Assembly: GCA_017163975.1 (NCBI GenBank) | Contig: JAFFSR010000227.1 | Span: 6,748,501-6,812,500 of the forward strand | DNA length: 64,000 nt | Source of the DNA: Anastatus disparis | Lineage: Eukaryota; Arthropoda; Insecta; Hymenoptera; Eupelmidae | Direction of reading: 5' to 3' | In this document: positions 39,832 through 51,793 of the stretch, one piece after another | Layout of the letters: each line of letters starts with the position of its first letter | Numbering within the stretch: the stretch's first letter is position 1 | Notes under the pieces: model-generated | What the model was told of the DNA's origin: nothing | Seen by the model: the letters and a program-made list of their open reading frames with translations, nothing else | The model's database searches: none | Program-made: the position numbers and the translations under genes

Positions 39832-41338
39832 CGTTGAGAAAAGCATGATTATTTAACGTTAAGCGCCATTATGTTCATCGTTATATAAACTAGATGCATT
39901 AAAGAAGCGCGTTAATTGTGTATATTTTCTTTTTTAGTTTAATGTAGAAACATTTAAAAAGTTTAAAAAATATTCATTTTTCAATGATCGATTTGTATCT
40001 TAAACTTTTAAAGAAAAATATGCAATAGTGCAAAAATATCTTCCCATCCTATCAATTAAATATTTAGCTAGATCGTAACTACTCTCTCGCATTTTTCTCT
40101 CAATACTAAAAGACGTTTATCGTGAATAGCTAGAAAATAAAAAAAGAAGAAAAAAAGCTCTGGATAGCATCCAATTCAATTAACATTTTACAAAGGAGGA
40201 GAAAAAAGGAAACACGAAAAAACATCGTGAGTTTCTCTAAATGCGAAACTTTCTTGGGATGCACATATACACCCCCTTTTATATAGAAGCCAAGTTCGAA
40301 AGTGTATATACACTTGCCAATTTTTATATTCTCGTATAAGGCGTCTTATCTTGTCTTAGTTTTAAAGGAAACTTTATTATCCTTGGTATATATATACTTT
40401 AGAGGAACGAATTTATAAAGCGAACTGTTTAAGACCAAGTCGTTTACTGAAATAAAAGTCAAATTTTTTTTCTTAAATTACTTAAAAATTGTGTAATTTT
40501 GTACAACAGAGTAAAATTTTGTGTACGACGTAAATTTGAATAATTGATGTTATTAAAAAATTATTATTCAGTAAACTTCTGTTGTTAAAAAAAATAATCT
40601 TTAAAAATAATTTTTTTAAAATTTTGTTAAATAATAAATGAAAAAATAAAATTTATTGATTGAAAATAAAGTTTAAAAAAGTACAATTTTTATTAATATA
40701 TGTCATAAATAACGGAAAGAATCAAGCTGAAAAATTTCGAGCCTGTAAGACATGGTCAATGAATGATCGCATAGATCTTTGATAATTATTTCCGAGAAGA
40801 CATCTTTACAAATTAGTTCAAGGTTGATTAGGCAATGGAAACAAGTGCTGGAATTTCGCTATCAAATCATCATCTCCGGTATGACGAACCGCACCCGTAT
40901 TGCGTGAAGCATCGCCAAAAAAAAAATGTTTAATCTATTCATCCAGCTTAAAGAAAAATGGGATACTATATAAAAAAATCGAAACTATAAAATGTATAGA
41001 AAGAAATATTTTTTAAATTTTACTTAAAGAAATTAATACACTAATTATATCAAAATTATAGTATTTAACTTTCATTAGCACTTCAGCGTTATTCGCATCC
41101 AAATTAAATATTTCTCGTAAATCATTTAAACTTTTGAACAATCTGATCACATATCACAAAACTCGTGTAATTTTCCATAAAGACATTAAATCTTGAGCAG
41201 ATCAAGCATGCACCAGAAATCGTTATGTGCGTTATATATACAAAATGCAAGCAAACGAATCAACGAACCTTTGCCTCTCCTCCTCCTCGCCATAATATAC
41301 ATGGTATATAACACACGCGAGATATCATAGAAAGATAT

Positions 41339-41397
41339 GCTTCAACGAATCAACATATGTACATATATACAATCATGTATGTTGATTCGTTGGAAGC
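41339..41397. repeat. 59-nt hairpin with a stem of about 20-24 bp
   Basis: GCTTCAACGAATCAACATA on the left pairs with TATGTTGATTCGTTGGAAGC on the right with a single bulged base. Further weak pairing lies towards a loop of about 10-14 nt. A related AACGAATCAACGAACC lies 80 nt upstream. The size resembles a small pre-miRNA or a short foldback remnant; no miRNA family was recognised. Confidence 0.55.
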
Positions 41398-43987
41398 TCC
41401 ACACGCGATTACAATTGGAATTCTATATACATGGTAAATTCAAAGCGTTCGAGGGGATAAGGATCTCTAATTCGAATCAATTCGTATTTAAAGCAAACTG
41501 ACCGATAACAACACTTGCGGGACACACGTGTTCATATATATGTGCATACAGTGTTACAAGTTGATATTCCAATGTCCATTTTCGCGCGTATGGTTAGAAA
41601 CGTATATAAGGCTAATTATTAGATTAAACGTGTAATTTCATGAAGCCTAATTAGACAAAAGTGTTATTTGGAAATTATTCATTTGAAGATTGATCGAGCA
41701 CGTTTCGCGTGGAAGTTGATTGGAATTCTTGAGAATTCAAGGTGTATATAAACGTATCCGAGGAATTATATATCGATGGTTTGATTAGCAAAAGTTTATT
41801 CAATAAATTTATTTAAAATCATTGATATAGTATTCGATTCACGTTTCAGAATTCAAAAGATAAAGTAACATTTTGTTGCTTTTACAAAGATTATTTAAAA
41901 TGAATACAAATCCGTAATAACCAGTTTATTTTACAATGATCAAACATAAAAATAATCAATACCTTTTACAAACCAATTCCTCCCATTAAACACTTTTCAG
42001 CTTCATAAACATTAAAAATTTCACCGTTTTCCATGCATAAATGCATGATCTTCAAAAAAAGAAGAAGAAGAAGAAGAAAAAAAGAACCGATAAATTAAAT
42101 CCCCACAGGCTTGAACATATCTTTTTTGATCTCTTGGAAAACGCACACTTTCATATCTATATGTAAGGCCCTATACGTGAAAAAACAAAAAAACCTTCTT
42201 TCTCTCTTTCTCTCTCTCTTTCATACTTTCGCACGACGTCAGTGGCGGCGGCGGCAGCGGCAAGAGCTTCAGCATCACGCTAAGAAATCAATTTGCGGAT
42301 ATAATGGATAGTTGCCCGACTAATTTTACGTCCGCACTGAGCGCGGAAGACTCCTTCTTCATGCGATTATAAGCCAATGTAATGACGGCGAGAAGAAGAA
42401 AGAGAAAGAAAGAGAGAGAGAGAGTTCCGTGCTTGCGTTATATGAAGAAGAAGAAGAAGAAAGAAAAATAAAAATAAATAAAAATTAAAAGAAAAAAAAA
42501 ACAACATTGTACCCGCCTTCTCTATCTCTTAGGCTCGTGCGTAAATCGACACGCGCTGTAATATAACCAACGACGGAAGCGTCGTGTGAGGTGCTTCGAG
42601 CATGTTGACTACTGAAGTGGCAAAATAATGAAAGTCTTTTACCATTTGCCATCGTCAATATTTTTTTTTTAGTTTATTTTTTTCCATGAAGTTTCATTAA
42701 TTAACTGTATATTTGTTATTGTCAATTAATTCAGGGTTAACTAAAATAATGAATCACAGTACAATTTCAATTCTTATCATGAGAAATAGAAGATTATTTT
42801 ACTTTAAATGAATTTGTAAAAAGGATGTTAATATGATTAAATTATGCTATTCATATCTTTTTATATTTTGTTAAATGAAATTTAATTTTTCTCACTTATT
42901 AAAAATTATAACAATTTCAGATTAATTGTTTTTTTTAAACATATAATTTTTTAATCACATGTCAGAAATTTGCTTGTGACCTCATCAGTCATCTTAATAA
43001 AAGTTTTAATTAATTAAGAATTAATTTTTTCAGAATAAAAATTTCATTCAAGATTATAAGATAATATTAACAATTAGCATAATCATATTTTTTTTAAATT
43101 TAATTACATATAGCATCCATATATATAAAATGATAAATATAAAAATATAAAATGTTTAGCATTTTCGTAGTTTACATTTATTGAAGGTGAATACCATTAT
43201 TTACAATTGCTTTCATCATTATTTATTCTTTAATAAGAACATACTATTTCAATTGAGTGTATGCAGAAAGTTAAAATTAAATTATTTTAAAATTATTCTA
43301 AAAAAAAGTTTTAATGAATAAGTGTTTATTCACCGCAAAGTGAATAAAAAGCGTATAAGATGTTTGATTTGAAAGAATTATAATTGAAACAATAGAACCT
43401 AACTATGAGTTCAATTATGAGAGAACCAAAAAAATTATCCAATATGATCGTGTAACTTTTAAATAATAACAAAACAAGCGTCAAAGAATATATTACTGCC
43501 AACTGTTTAATACAGAACACGATATTATAGATATAATTTTTAAAGTTGTAAAACATTGATTATAAAGAATATAAATATTTTTGTACCGATCAACAAATTT
43601 CTATCAATTTTTTCCATTAATTATTTACTGATTTCTTAATGCGTATCTGTATCAAAATTATATTTATAATATTTTATTAATTTTATAGTTACTCAATAGA
43701 CATTTAGTAACAATACTTTTTTATTTTATTTGCCATGGTCCTGGTTGTAACACGATCGAAAACATTTTACAATTTTCATTCTACTAAAAAATTAATTTAA
43801 TAAATGAAATGAAATTTTTTATTTTTGTTCTGCAACACATGATAATTTTATTTTCCTTAAAAATTTAATTAAATTTTTTATTTGTTTGAAAGTATAAATA
43901 AATAAAATTTAGATTTTAAAAATTAATAGCAATCTATCCTGCGTGTATTAGTCTGTTTAACAAGGAAATTATTAAGGAAATTTAAAA
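41398..43987. other. Non-coding DNA with GA/AAG microsatellites
   Basis: A GC-richer interval at about 42160-42620 contains CT, CGG/CAG-like, GA (42407-42424) and AAG (42058-42078, 42444-42461) tracts. AT-rich DNA follows. No gene recognised. Confidence 0.45.
42407..42461 (+). repeat. GA tract followed by AAG tract
   Basis: (GA)n at 42407-42424 and (AAG)6 at 42444-42461 on the same strand, separated by about 20 nt of unique sequence. Confidence 0.8.
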
Positions 43988-44118
43988 TATCGACATTACT
44001 ATTTTTATTCTTAATCCAAAATTTTTTTTAAATATCTCTATATTACAGCCTTCCATTTTAACTAATAAAAAACATATTTCGAAAAATTAAAAAATTTGGA
44101 AAACTGGAGTGTTGGGAA
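43988..44118 (+). repeat. AT-rich foldback repeat, family 2, copy B
   Basis: Begins TATCGACATTACTATT and ends AAAACTGGAGTGTTGGG. It shares AAATATCTCTATATTACAGCC and ACTAATAAAAAACAT with the copies at 665-805 and 63878-63963. The ends are imperfectly inverted, as expected for a decayed foldback element. Confidence 0.55.
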
Positions 44119-44171
44119 CTATTTATGAATTATATACCGTATTATATCATCTTAAAATAAATTCATCAAAC

Positions 44172-44362
44172 AGGTCGTCAGTGGTTCAATCAGTAGAGTG
44201 ATTGATTCATAATCTCGAGGTCTCGAGTTCGAATCCTGCTCTCGGCCGATTTATACAAGCACCTATGTATAGTATACAAGTGCTTTATTCACAAATACAC
44301 TGACAACCTCCGTCGCTAATTAGCATCGCAATGATAATTGAAATACAGCGACGTTAAATAAA
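44172..44362 (+). mobile_element. tRNA-derived SINE, copy 4
   Basis: Plus-strand copy from AGGTCGTCAGTGG to ACGTTAAATAAA. The A-box region GGTTCAATCAGTAGAG and B-box region GAGTTCGAATCCTGC are clear. Flanks carry TTCATCAAAC on the left and TTCATCAATC about 25 nt beyond the A/T-rich tail, a possible imperfect target-site duplication. Confidence 0.87.
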
Positions 44363-44497
44363 TTTTAAAAAATTGAGTTTATTTCATCAATCAGATTTGG
44401 ATAGTTTTTTTTTAAATTAATTTTTAGCATTATATTTAGATGATATTATTGCATCATTAAATTAATGATAAATATAAACGAATTTATAAAAAATTCA

Positions 44498-44610
44498 TGC
44501 AAGCATCACTGTACGTTACATGTGCTTTGTTCACAAATATACTGACGACCTTCGTCGCTAATTAGCATCGTAACGATAGCATAAATTACAGCGAAGTTAA
44601 ATAAAAAAAA
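44498..44610 (+). mobile_element. tRNA-derived SINE, copy 5, lacking the tRNA head
   Basis: Only the body and 3' end are present, from TGCAAGCATCACTG to GCGAAGTTAAATAAAAAA. It lies about 135 nt downstream of copy 4 in the same orientation. A 5' truncation on insertion would give this form. Confidence 0.75.
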
Positions 44611-44985
44611 CAATTCTATATCTAATGAAGTTCTGGTAAAAGAAAAGTCAATAACACAAATTCAGATCGGTTGAAAAGACGTTGTATAAAAGTTATAGAG
44701 AAAATTTTTAAAATGTATTTTTAATCCATGGAAGAAAGTTGAAATATTTAAAAAAAGTTAAGTTTGATTACCTTAAAAAATGAAATACATTTTATGCATA
44801 CATTTATGCACGCACATAGCTGGAGGATATTCTTGAGTTTAGTGTTTAGAACTGATAATTAATTTTACCATTTTTTAATACCAATAATATTTTTAATTTA
44901 ATTGTATACTTTTTTTAAATGGATAGATAAATACTCTTAAAATAATAAAATCATTGAATTCATACGTACATAATCAAAATAAAAA

Positions 44986-45014
44986 CATAGTATAAATACA
45001 GCGACGTTAAAAAA
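44986..45014 (+). mobile_element. SINE 3'-end fragment, copy 6
   Basis: CATAGTATAAATACAGCGAC followed by GTTAAAAAAAG matches the last 25-30 nt of the family. Third same-strand 3' end within 850 nt. Confidence 0.55.
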
Positions 45015-45957
45015 AGAGAAGTTTAATTATATGGAGAAAAGCCAATGCTGTTCAAAAATAGGATTAAAAGTCCATTTTAAACTTCTAAAAATTGAAAATA
45101 AATTAATTAATAATGTGAAACTCAAAACATAAAAATGTAAGTTGAGTTTCTTTTTAAACATTAAAGGCAAAATCTCAGAATCAATAAATTTATCTTCAGA
45201 AACCAAATGATTTTTTTTTCAATTTAAATATTTTAAATCCTACCACTAAATAATTTATTTCTAAAAATTAATTATTAAGTCAACTGAAAGACTTCGACTA
45301 TTACAACTAAATCATTTTTTCCTATAATCAAATATCGATATATTTCATCTATGTATATTAAATGTAGAAAAACTAACTTCAAATAATGCAATAAGTTACG
45401 ATACCGATAATCAAAAACTTCTCATCCGCTAATTCCAACAAATCATAATGAATCGATCTATACAACGTTCAATTTCAATTTCACCTATAGCAAGCAAAAT
45501 GAAAAAAAAAAAAAAATAAAGAAACACCAAGCCAAGCGTGCAATCAAGCTTCCCATTGCTTTGCAAATTTTCCAATAAAGCACGTGGTGCACGTGTGTAT
45601 ATGAGTTGTCGGCATCGTAACTTAAAAGAAAGGGTAGAAACTCCCTCACTTATAAGCAATTGCTATATACGGTTCAAAGTAAAAAAAAAAGAAGCAAGAA
45701 AAGAAGAGAAGAAGAAGAAGCATATAAGCTTGAAACTTCTACAGATTCCCTTACTCCTTTTTTTTATTCCCTTTCTTTTTGCCGACAAAGATTTCCCGAG
45801 CTAATTACTAAGAGACTAATTGAATGCTGGGTCCTTTCTTACCATCTCTCTCTTACTTTTACCTTTGGAGTATTTTATATCCTTCATTGAAGCATGTTAA
45901 AGGCGTCGTCATATCCCTGCCTATTTTGTCTTTCTCGCACGACTTATAATAGTTATA
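45015..45957. other. Non-coding DNA, no gene seen
   Basis: AT-rich sequence followed by polypurine tracts. Overlapping short open frames at 45538-45890 have Lys/Glu-rich translations from AAG repeats and no recognisable domain. Confidence 0.45.
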
Positions 45958-45959
45958 TA

Positions 45960-46125
45960 CGTAACTTGGGAGTACGAAGGATGAATACAGGCGAGACTAA
46001 AGTGTTTGTCGCTTGAGTAGCAGTTGGTCGAGGGCGCGCGAAGCGCGCCTGAGACTGACTGCTGCTCAAGCGACAAACACTTTAGTCAAGCCTGGATTCA
46101 GAATCCTTCGTACTCCCAAGTTACG
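45960..46125. mobile_element. 166-bp foldback element (MITE-like), TA-flanked
   Basis: The two halves are near-perfect reverse complements. The left end CGTAACTTGGGAGTACGAAG is matched exactly by the right end CTTCGTACTCCCAAGTTACG. Arms of about 80 bp differ by a few substitutions and a 3-nt indel, and the centre is GCGCGC-GAA-GCGCGC. TA lies on both sides (45958-45959 and 46126-46127), as for Tc1/mariner-type insertions. No coding capacity. The good arm match suggests recent insertion or conservation by pairing. Confidence 0.85.
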
Positions 46126-46156
46126 TAGATAAGTTTATGTCGTTGGTAGGCCGTAT
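46126..46156 (+). repeat. Left arm of a wider inverted repeat
   Basis: AAGTTTATGTCGT and GTAGGCCGTAT are reverse complementary, in order, to ATACGGCCTAC and GACGACATAAACTT at 46557-46587. If the adjacent foldback element and one TA are removed in thought, pairing extends a few bases more (ATATAGA), suggesting that the element inserted within this arm. Confidence 0.6.
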
Positions 46157-46396
46157 GAGGAACTATAAAAATGATTTTTTAAAATTAATGATATATGTTT
46201 TATTAAAAAAAAGTAAATAATGTCATTATTTACTTATTTATTTTACTTATTAACTGTTTAACTTTGAAAATTTGTTCAAACAAAACATTCTGTAAAGTTA
46301 AGATTTTATATGAATTTGTATGAACATTGACATATCTAACGACATTCTTTTGTTTTCACTAACCTACGAATCGATGTCACTCGCGTCATATACGGC

Positions 46397-46504
46397 CATG
46401 CTATGTGATATCTCGATCTGTCAATACTCCCTTAGGGAGTATAGAGCTGTCAATACTCCCTTAGGGAGTATTGACAGAGAGAATATCGTCGAGATATTAG
46501 CATG
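46397..46504. repeat. Nested palindrome with an internal direct repeat
   Basis: The core at 46447-46477 is a perfect 31-nt palindrome with arms CTGTCAATACTCCCT and AGGGAGTATTGACAG. Its first 25 nt are repeated directly at 46418-46442. Outer matching pairs are TATCTCGA (46409-46416) with TCGAGATA (46489-46496), and CATGCTA (46397-46403) with TAGCATG (46498-46504). The whole can fold as one cruciform. Confidence 0.8.
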
Positions 46505-46556
46505 AACGTATGCAAGGCCTATACAAATTTAGCGTGGTCTATAGGTATTCCACCGA

Positions 46557-46587
46557 ATACGGCCTACGACGACATAAACTTCTATAT
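46557..46587 (-). repeat. Right arm of the wider inverted repeat
   Basis: Partner of 46126-46156, about 28 of 31 positions matching when one 2-nt gap is allowed. The pair delimits about 460 bp that includes the nested palindrome. Confidence 0.6.
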
Positions 46588-47338
46588 GCACTCAACTCTC
46601 TTCCTTTACCTTTCGACTTTCTTATCTCATTCATATTCATGCGCCGGTAATAGTTTCTCCTCTTGCGAAAGGGCTTGTATTATGTGCATACATGCGCGGT
46701 GCGTGTATATGTGTGTGTACGTTATGCCGCTAGGCATTTCTGCAACGCAGCAGCAATAACACCCAAACCCAGAAGCAACACTTTCTGAATAAGAACTACT
46801 ACTGATATGTTGATGCTTCGAAGAGCCTTTCTTCGGATCCTCGCTTCCGTCTTTTCTTCTAGATTGTTTGAGGTGTATGTAGGCTTTTTAGATAATATTT
46901 TTTAATAAATTCTGTTTTTATTTAAACTTTAATATCCTGGTAGAAATTATATAATTTTTTTTAAATAACTAAGTCATCTAACATATGTTAAAATTATATA
47001 CTTCTATAAAATTTAAAGCCGATTATATAAATTTACTTAAATCATCAAAGAGAATTACAAAAAAAGTTTTTTTTTTTCAAGAAAAGTATAATAAATATCA
47101 TGTTGAAATTTAAATTGACAATGGTATTTATCATTTGTAATATTCCATCAAAATTTTATTAAGTTATATTATGTGATTTTAAGCAATTTATTAAAAAAGT
47201 AACGTTTTTCTGTTGAAGGTGATAGAAAAATAAAATTAACAATATTTATTCACATAAAATAAAATTGACAATATTTGAGAGAAAAATAGTAAATTTTCAA
47301 TAATTGATTTTTTAATTAATTAAAAAATCTAACTTCTC
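46588..47338. other. Non-coding DNA, no gene seen
   Basis: A GC-moderate stretch to about 46870 including CAGCAGCAA, then very AT-rich DNA. The open frame 46502-46759 (85 codons) has no recognisable domain. Confidence 0.45.
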
Positions 47339-47505
47339 TGTCATTGATATAAATTTTAATCATTATATATACTAATATCTATTGGAAAACTCCACTAGCT
47401 TTTTATTAAAAATAATAATTTTGAAAAAATAATAAAAAATAATATTTTAACGGAAGATAGAAATTAACTCCACGAAAAAGTCTTTTTAAATTTTTTAAAA
47501 TTTTA
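47339..47505 (-). repeat. 3' extension block adjoining SINE copy 7
   Basis: Matches 28059-28201 in order and orientation (ATAAATTTTAATCATT, ACTAATATCTATTGGAAA, AATTTTGAAAAAATAA) and, like it, directly abuts the 3' end of a SINE. Confidence 0.6.
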
Positions 47506-47692
47506 TTTATCGTCGCTCTATTTAAGCAATCATCGCGATGCTAATTAACGACGGAGATCATCAGTGTGTTTGTTAACAAAGCACATGTAACGCACAGTGG
47601 TGCTTGTATAAATCGGCCGAGACTCGAATTCGAACTCGGGACCTCGAGATTACGAATTCATCGCTCATACCGACTGAGCCACTGATGACCTC
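47506..47692 (-). mobile_element. tRNA-derived SINE, copy 7
   Basis: Minus-strand, near full length. B-box region ATTCGAACTCGGGACC, A-box region CCGACTGAGCCACTGATG, body GCGATGCTAATTAACGACGG. Confidence 0.87.
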
Positions 47693-50412
47693 TAATAATT
47701 CTGGTTATTTTACAAAATTAACTTTCAAATTCTTCTATATATTTATTCCAAGTTTGTCGATATACGTTTTAGCTATTTTGTAAGTTTATTGATTTACTTT
47801 ATAATTTTTATTTGCATCACCTCACGCTTAGCTCTTCTCAACTTTGCAAAACAATCGAATACACATGATATAGTGTGATAAAAACGGCTTTTTAATTGTA
47901 TAATTATTGTTTAAAAAATAAAATACTATTATAAGTGTTAGTGTTTATTAACATCTTTACAAATTTTCTTTAACTCTGAATATCTATTTATTTTATTCGT
48001 CAAGATTTCTACTTTTTTTTAGTTTTTGAGCTTTTGAATAGGTCATTAACTGGGAGAGTATCATTATTCCGAATCACGGATCGTACTCAAACTTTGAGAT
48101 AAGTTTTTAGATGATAAAATATGGAAAAAGCTAAAGTTATAATCATTATCAAAATATTATTTTTTCTCAAAGTTATAGCGTAATAAAGATTGGACCTGAA
48201 TTTTCTTTTTAAAACATTAATTAATAACAAAAGCTGAAATTGGGTCCAATTTTGTAATATGTACTCCAATAAACACATATACTCCTGTATATAAGTAGGT
48301 ATTTCTACGAGTTATTTTTCTCAAAAATTAGTTCGTTAAAATAAGTTTAATATTTAAAAATTTTTTACAATATACAGAACAAAATATAATTTTTTCAATA
48401 TTTTTAAGGCTATTGCACTTTGATTTGAAGTATAGTTTACAGACGTAGTTTTCTAAATAAATAATTTTATATATTTTTAAGTTTTTCAAACCATCTCGTC
48501 ATCTAAAGATTCTAAAAAAAAAAAGATAATGTAAATTCTTACATTCTACAATAGTCTATCTTTACAAAATTAAACAACTTCCTTTCCATCTCTCTCTCTT
48601 TATCTTCCATTTTATAAGATGGAAAAGATGGTATTGATAAAGAAACTTTCTCTATTAGACCGAAGATTTTCCCACTCTTAAAACGGTTATTTAATCATGA
48701 ACCTTTCTTTTACCCTTACCTCTTTTCCTTCTACATCCTTTATATCTCTCTTTTTTTTTCTTTTTTATACTTGGTTATGATCTGTCTCTCGACATGGTTA
48801 TGTTTCTTGTGCAACGATATCGATAATTAGTTTTACGTTACTGGAGCTCATTTATTTTATATTGAAAGTCTGATTAATAGCCTTTTTAGCTATATCACCC
48901 TTCTTTTCAATTTTTTTTTTCCCTATCTCTCTTTCTTTCTTCCCGTTTGGATCGGAAATTTTGTGCTAATATTATAACTCCGATATCGGATTTCGATATA
49001 GAAAGAAATTAAAAACGAGAGATTCTCTCTCTGTAAGAATTGCTTTTCCAAAGTATTAAGAAGCAAAACTTATTTAATTTGTTTTGACTTCCGTTTTTCA
49101 ATTCATCATTTTCAATCGGAATTCCATTTAATAGTCGAACGGATTTCAAAGTTAAGTGGCAGTAAAGTTAATAACATTACTTTTTGAAAAATTTTTTTCT
49201 TTCTTTATTCTTTTTAATTTATGAATTAAAAGATCAATTTTCAGATTATTTGTTATCTGAATTTCTATCTTTTTACATTTAATATTAGACATGTACGAGT
49301 GTCTAATATTATTTATTACCAATAATTTTTCATTTATTTACTAATTTTGCAAAATTTAATCTCATTTTCATATCGGAATTCGTTTGATAATAAAAAATAC
49401 TAATAGTAACTTTTATGTTTATTTTTATGACAAAATTACAAACCTTTGTAGATCAGGTAATTGTGACCAAATTTTACACCTTTTACATCTACAAAAGAAG
49501 CCTTGATTCAAACTCACTGTAAGATACTCATTCATTCAAAATAATCAAAATTCTCATACAATACAAAAGCACACTCTTTACCTCATAAAATACTTTATAT
49601 AAGTTTAAGCTGTATCTTACGTATTCTACACAAAAACCAACGATAATATAAAAACGTCATAATTCATAAAGAAGTCCGGCTTGTACAATTCTCAAGCAAA
49701 TCCAGCGTGTAATATTTTTCTCCCAACCCAATCTCATATAGTCAAAACCATAACAAGAAAAAAAAACGTATAACCCATACACATACGGATATATTCACGC
49801 GTCGTTTAATGCTCCACCTTTTTGGGTTTTGAAATTTCATATTATATATATGAATCGCTCATTAATGCAAGCTGCAAGCCTACGCAAGGAAACGACCAAA
49901 AATAGACTGGAAAAAAACGAAAATAAGAAAAAGATATGTAGATTCTAAGTGAGGGTGTTTCACCCTCTCGAATATACATATACACAGGGTTAAAGAAAGA
50001 AAGAATATATGTAAAAAAATAAAGGAGAATAGTAAGAGAGAAAGAAAGAGAAAGAGTAACTTGGGTGGGCTTACACGTCGGTTCCGCCCTATATGTATAA
50101 GTTTCCGCATGCGGCTTCAGCGCAGCGGACATACACACACACGTATACACACACATAACGTCGAGTATATCCGACATGGGACACGACAAGCTCGTAACGA
50201 AAACCACACTCTCATTCACCCCCGCCTTTAACTCTATATAACTATCTATCTTTCTCCCTTTCTCTCTCTCTCTCAGTCACTTCTTTTTCTTTTCTCTCTT
50301 GGATTGCGTTTGTATGTATACGTGTATGTGTAACGAAAGTCCCCTTATATTCTCTCTCTCTCTCCATATACGAGGTACTAAATCACGGTTAAGGGCTGCT
50401 AAATAGCTATAC

Positions 50413-50496
<84 letters not shown>

Positions 50497-51613
50497 CGCA
50501 TGTTATACATGCATGGGCAACGAGCACGTTTTAGCATAAGAGGATGCGTGTTATATAGGTTAGGATTGGATTTATAAATGAGAATTGAAAAGATACAATT
50601 TCGGATGTATTATACATTGTTTGGGATTCAACAATGCAGGGTTTAAGGAAAAATTTAAATTTTATTGGGAAAGTGTTATATTTTAAATTTAAATTATATG
50701 TAGTAAATAATTGTTTGTATATGAATTTTAATAACATTATTATTATTTATTACGATCATTTTGATCTATAAAATGACTTTTTATGGACCAGTCATGTTGT
50801 TACCCAACATTCGTGTGTGTTCCCAAAAACCTCCCACAAACTTTTCGATCATTTGGACAAGCTTGTGACATTATATATCTCCGAAAAGAAGAGCATCCAT
50901 ATATATACAAGTTAAGCATGTGCTTTTAACATTGCTCTTTTCTATTTCACGCTTGTTTCCCGTTGCGAGCTTTACTTCCTCAATGTATTTTACGTTAGAT
51001 CGATCGTTTTCTTTTCTTTTCTGGAGATCCATACTCACGCGTGTGGGCTAGCATTGCTCGACGCTGATGTTTGCTTCTTCTCGTCTTTTATTATGACTTC
51101 CTGGCCAACAGGCGCCCAGCAGGAAGATGTTTGGGAGATTTATAAAGTGACACGGTGTTTGCTGTACTGTGAAAACACGCAGATGAAAACAAAGATCAAT
51201 AGAATGAGATGTGGCTTTTTCTTATTCTTTGCACGCGTGCTTTATTTTCCTTTTTCTTTTTTTTGTTGAGGTTTGTGTGTTTTTTTCGCACGCTTTGCAG
51301 GCGATTTTTAAGGGATTAGACGGGGACATTTAGCTAAAAGAATGAGATTTTTATGTGTTTTCAATGAGCAGGGATGTTCTTGCTATTGTATTACATGATT
51401 CACACGTTTTACATGTTTTTCTATATATTATAAATTCAGAAAAATTATAATAATGATCTTTTTGTTATAGTTGGAAAATATTTTGTTTACAGTGTCTATA
51501 AGAGCATGTGAAAATAGTTAATTTTTAAAAATCTATCATGTTTCTTAGCTTAAAAAAAAATGCATATATTTTTTAAGTTAAATAGCCATTAAATTTTAAT
51601 TTAATTTTTATTA
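47693..51613. other. AT-rich and microsatellite-rich non-coding DNA
   Basis: Includes pyrimidine tracts at 48590-48950, a GC-moderate CA/GT interval at 50050-50210, a CT tract at 50255-50276 and the TA array. No coding sequence recognised. Confidence 0.45.
50415..50493. repeat. (TA)n microsatellite, about 79 bp
   Basis: Uninterrupted TA dinucleotides, followed by TGTGCGCATG. Second long TA array of the window. Confidence 0.95.
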
Positions 51614-51793
51614 TTTAACGTCGCTGTATTTATGCTATCATATCTAATTAACGACGGAGATCGTCAGTCGGTTCGTAAACAAAGCACATGTAACGTACAG
51701 TGGTGCTTGTATAAATTGGCCGGGACCGGGATTCGAACTCGATACCTCGAGATTACGAATCCATCGCTCTACCAAATGAGCCACGGAGACCTC
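51614..51793 (-). mobile_element. tRNA-derived SINE, copy 8
   Basis: Minus-strand copy. TTAACGTCGCTGTATTTATG is its 3' end, ATTCGAACTCGATACC its B box and CCAAATGAGCCACGGAGACC its head. Slightly short (about 180 bp) owing to a small gap near the GCGATGCTAATTAG part. Confidence 0.87.

Larger units (their letters stand above)
35610..41330. other. AT-rich non-coding DNA, no gene seen
   Basis: Contains AAG tracts (39044-39061, 39211-39231), a complex stretch with an inverted repeat at 39783-39831, and another complex island at about 40735-40918. No coding exon recognised on either strand. Confidence 0.45.

Noticed and set aside
43326..43556. Hydrophobic 76-codon frame (-) considered as another chemoreceptor exon
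   Set aside because: None of the conserved odorant receptor motifs is present and no matching neighbouring exons were found.
46320..46759. Two successive open frames (61 and 85 codons, +)
   Set aside because: The first runs through the nested palindrome, the second has no recognisable motif; chance frames are more likely.
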